From: an uncultured Corynebacterium sp.
Lineage (GTDB): Bacteria; Actinomycetota; Actinomycetes; Mycobacteriales; Mycobacteriaceae
Direction of reading: 5' to 3'
Length of the DNA: 16,511 nucleotides
Assembly (NCBI RefSeq): GCF_946222305.1
Contig: NZ_CAMIHZ010000038.1
Location: 1-16,511 of the forward strand
In this document: in pieces, positions 14,981-16,511 of the stretch
Position numbering within the stretch: the stretch's first letter is position 1
Layout of the letters: each line of letters opens with the position of its first letter
Translations under genes and position numbers: made by a program
The notes under the pieces: model-generated
What the model saw: the letters and a program-made list of their open reading frames with translations, nothing else
Told to the model about the DNA's origin: nothing
Databases searched by the model: none

Positions 14981-16195
14981 TTAATCCGTTTCCAGCCCGA
15001 GGCCCTTCAAGATCTTCGGGACGGTCCCTTCCGATGGGTATTGAATCTCCATGACGTATCCCTTAGCAGGGTTAGCGATGATGATACCCTTGCCTAGTCC
15101 TTCCGAGAGGTAGGCAACGTAGGCGTCCTTTTCGTCTTTAACTTCCTTGAAGTTCTTGGACTTCGCTTCCTTTAGCTTGTTCTTGGTGTACGTCTGGCTC
15201 GTCAGGTAGGTCACTGTCTTGTATGGGCTGGGCGATTCAGAGGCCATGGAACAGCGGGTACCTTCGGCATTGCCGTCACTGACCTTCTTGCCGCTGTCAC
15301 CGTAGTGGTAGATGGAGAACGTCCCGTTGCGGCACCTCTCCACCATGCCGGAGCTGTCCGCTGGCAAACCGGAGCGGTATTTTTCTGGCAGGGTATCGTC
15401 GCCACCCCACTTCTTCGCATCGCCCGATGCAACGGATTTAGCGCTGTCCTCTTCGGTGCTGCTGGAACTGGCGGTGGAAGAATCGGAGCTGCTCGTAGAT
15501 TCGGTTTCGCTGGCGGCCGTACTTTCGCCGGTTGCGCTTTCAGAGCTTGGGGACTGCTCGGAAGAAGAGCTAGAAGCTGCCTTGTTCTCGGATTCTGAGT
15601 CGTCCTTCTTCACGAAGAGAAAATATGCGCCCAACGCTAGGGCGATGGCTGCGATCAGAGCGATGATGATTGGCAGGGCTTTGTTTCCACCGCCCTTGTT
15701 GTTGTGGCTGGAAGGTACCTGTTGGTTGCCGTTTCCGCCCACGCCACCACCGGCAGTGTATGGGTTATTGCCCATATTGCTCTGTTGATTGCCGCCGAAA
15801 GCGTTATGGGGCTGGTTGCCAAAGCCTGAGTTGCCTACCGGGGCGCCGTGAGCGTTGCCGGCGCCAGCTGCATTCGAGCCGAATCCGTTTCCGCTCTGGC
15901 CAAAACCGTTGCCACCCTGGTTAGGTTGGCCGAATGGCCGGGCGCCGGGCTGGTTCGACTGGCCGAAGTTGTTGCCACCTTGATTGGATTGACCGAATGG
16001 GCGGGCTCCACCAAGGCCATTGCTTTCGCCAGTGCTGCCATTGTTACCTGGGGCGCCCTGCGAGTTCTTGCCGCCCTGAGCGCCGAAGACGCGGGTCTCG
16101 TCGTGGCTTGGGTTGGCTCCGCCAGGATTGTTCCCGGGGGTGTTTGGCCCATTGGAACCGCTTGGGTTACCCCCGTAAGGATTTTGATTACTCAT
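14981..16195 (-). CDS. Gly/Asn-rich single-pass membrane protein with extracytoplasmic domain
   Basis: This 404-aa protein starts at the ATG at 16195-16193 with AGGGA upstream on the reverse strand. Residues 1 to about 170 are low-complexity Gly/Asn/Gln/Pro with repeats such as ARPFGQSNQ and ARPFGQPNQ (64-72, 85-93). A membrane helix is at 173-195 (ALPIIIALIAAIALALGAYFLFV), followed by KKDD. Residues 200-260 are a Ser/Thr/Glu linker, typical of a wall-crossing spacer. Residues 261-404 form a compact domain with only two cysteines (C288, C315), probably a disulfide, and end in ILKGLGLETD. The layout suggests a cytosolic disordered head and an outside domain. Many actinobacterial proteins share this plan; I do not recognise the outer domain. 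Confidence 0.85.
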   Translation of the reverse strand: MSNQNPYGGNPSGSNGPNTPGNNPGGANPSHDETRVFGAQGGKNSQGAPGNNGSTGESNGLGGARPFGQSNQGGNNFGQSNQPGARPFGQPNQGGNGFGQSGNGFGSNAAGAGNAHGAPVGNSGFGNQPHNAFGGNQQSNMGNNPYTAGGGVGGNGNQQVPSSHNNKGGGNKALPIIIALIAAIALALGAYFLFVKKDDSESENKAASSSSSEQSPSSESATGESTAASETESTSSSDSSTASSSSTEEDSAKSVASGDAKKWGGDDTLPEKYRSGLPADSSGMVERCRNGTFSIYHYGDSGKKVSDGNAEGTRCSMASESPSPYKTVTYLTSQTYTKNKLKEAKSKNFKEVKDEKDAYVAYLSEGLGKGIIIANPAKGYVMEIQYPSEGTVPKILKGLGLETD

Positions 16196-16511
16196 CTTGT
16201 TATTCCCTATTTACGTCGTGCTTGGCAATGGTCTGCCGTTGAATGCTGCGGATTGCCATGAATGTTCCCGCGACGCGGGAGAATTTTTTAGCAACCACCG
16301 ATCGGGGGTGCTCCCGTGCAACTAAGCCTCGAGGAGGCAGACCGAATCGGTATAGCCTCTCCGATCATATGGGGGCTGGTGGCTCTTTGCTGGGGGAGGG
16401 CTGAGAATTTACCTGCAGTTAACCTTTTGGAGGGGGGTAAATAAGTTGGTGGGTTAGTCAAGGGTAGAGTTCGGTGATTTTTTTTGGAAGGGGTCCTTGG
16501 GAATCCAGCGA
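16196..16511. other. 316-bp gene-free right end with hairpins
   Basis: No coding region is supported here. It should hold the promoter of the reverse-strand gene at 16195. Candidates are weak: TTGACT on the reverse strand (16461-16456) without a clear -10, and TATACC on the reverse strand overlapping the dyad ACCGAATCGGT at 16341-16351. A GCCTC-GAG-GAGGC hairpin lies at 16326-16338. The AT/GT-rich end (16400-16511) shows nothing I can name. Confidence 0.5.
16266..16289 (+). terminator. Intrinsic-terminator-like hairpin, forward orientation
   Basis: TCCCGC (16266-16271) and GCGGGA (16275-16280) form a perfect six-base stem with loop GAC, followed by GAA and a run of six T. This is the shape of a rho-independent terminator for forward transcription. 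No forward gene precedes it; it lies 70 bp before the start of the reverse-strand gene, so it would cap antisense transcripts or act as a leader structure. Confidence 0.5.

Noticed and set aside
1..16511. CRISPR arrays and riboswitches.
   Set aside because: No regularly spaced repeats or known riboswitch cores were recognised; the only tandem repeats are coding, in the EspI-like gene and the Gly/Asn-rich protein.

Overview
The window looks like a piece of a mycolic-acid actinobacterium, most likely Corynebacterium. The reasons are a fused EccC ATPase of a type VII (ESX) secretion system, an EspI-like Pro/Gln-rich MinD/ParA ATPase, a MltB-like transglycosylase lipoprotein, GGAGG-type ribosome sites, occasional GTG starts and moderate GC. 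The genus is an inference from gene content; no rRNA or marker gene is present.

Positions 1-4164 are a decayed toxin-immunity island. They hold the C-terminal end of an unknown gene at the left edge and a mosaic of broken reading frames (61-981). Next comes the 3' end of an Rhs-repeat toxin gene with a frameshift and an in-frame amber codon (1160-1670), then an intact AT-rich gene in immunity position (1741-2205). Two intact, diverged paralogous genes follow (2251-2898 and 3348-3932), separated by about 450 bp of debris. These fit orphan immunity genes left by successive toxin cassettes.

Positions 4165-13221 are a type VII secretion accessory block. It starts with eccC (three FtsK/SpoIIIE ATPase domains) and an unrecognised 271-aa cytosolic protein. 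Next is a reverse-strand MinD/ParA-like protein without a P-loop lysine, diverging from an EspI-like MinD ATPase that has an intact P-loop. Downstream and tightly coupled to the EspI-like gene are a transglycosylase-like exported protein whose catalytic Glu is replaced by Leu, a Pro-rich lipoprotein and a C-terminally anchored small membrane protein. The other expected core genes (eccB, eccD, mycP, esxA/esxB) are not in the window. The layout suggests an assembly or positioning module linking a cytosolic MinD-type ATPase pair to cell-wall components.

Positions 13222-16511 hold a dicarboxylate/amino-acid:cation symporter with two residues of the family sodium sites replaced. Two tandem 13-bp operator-like elements lie upstream of it. 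It converges on a Gly/Asn-rich single-pass membrane protein, with a strong 17-bp-stem bidirectional terminator between them. The last ~316 bp carry no gene but contain an intrinsic-terminator-like hairpin and a further dyad.
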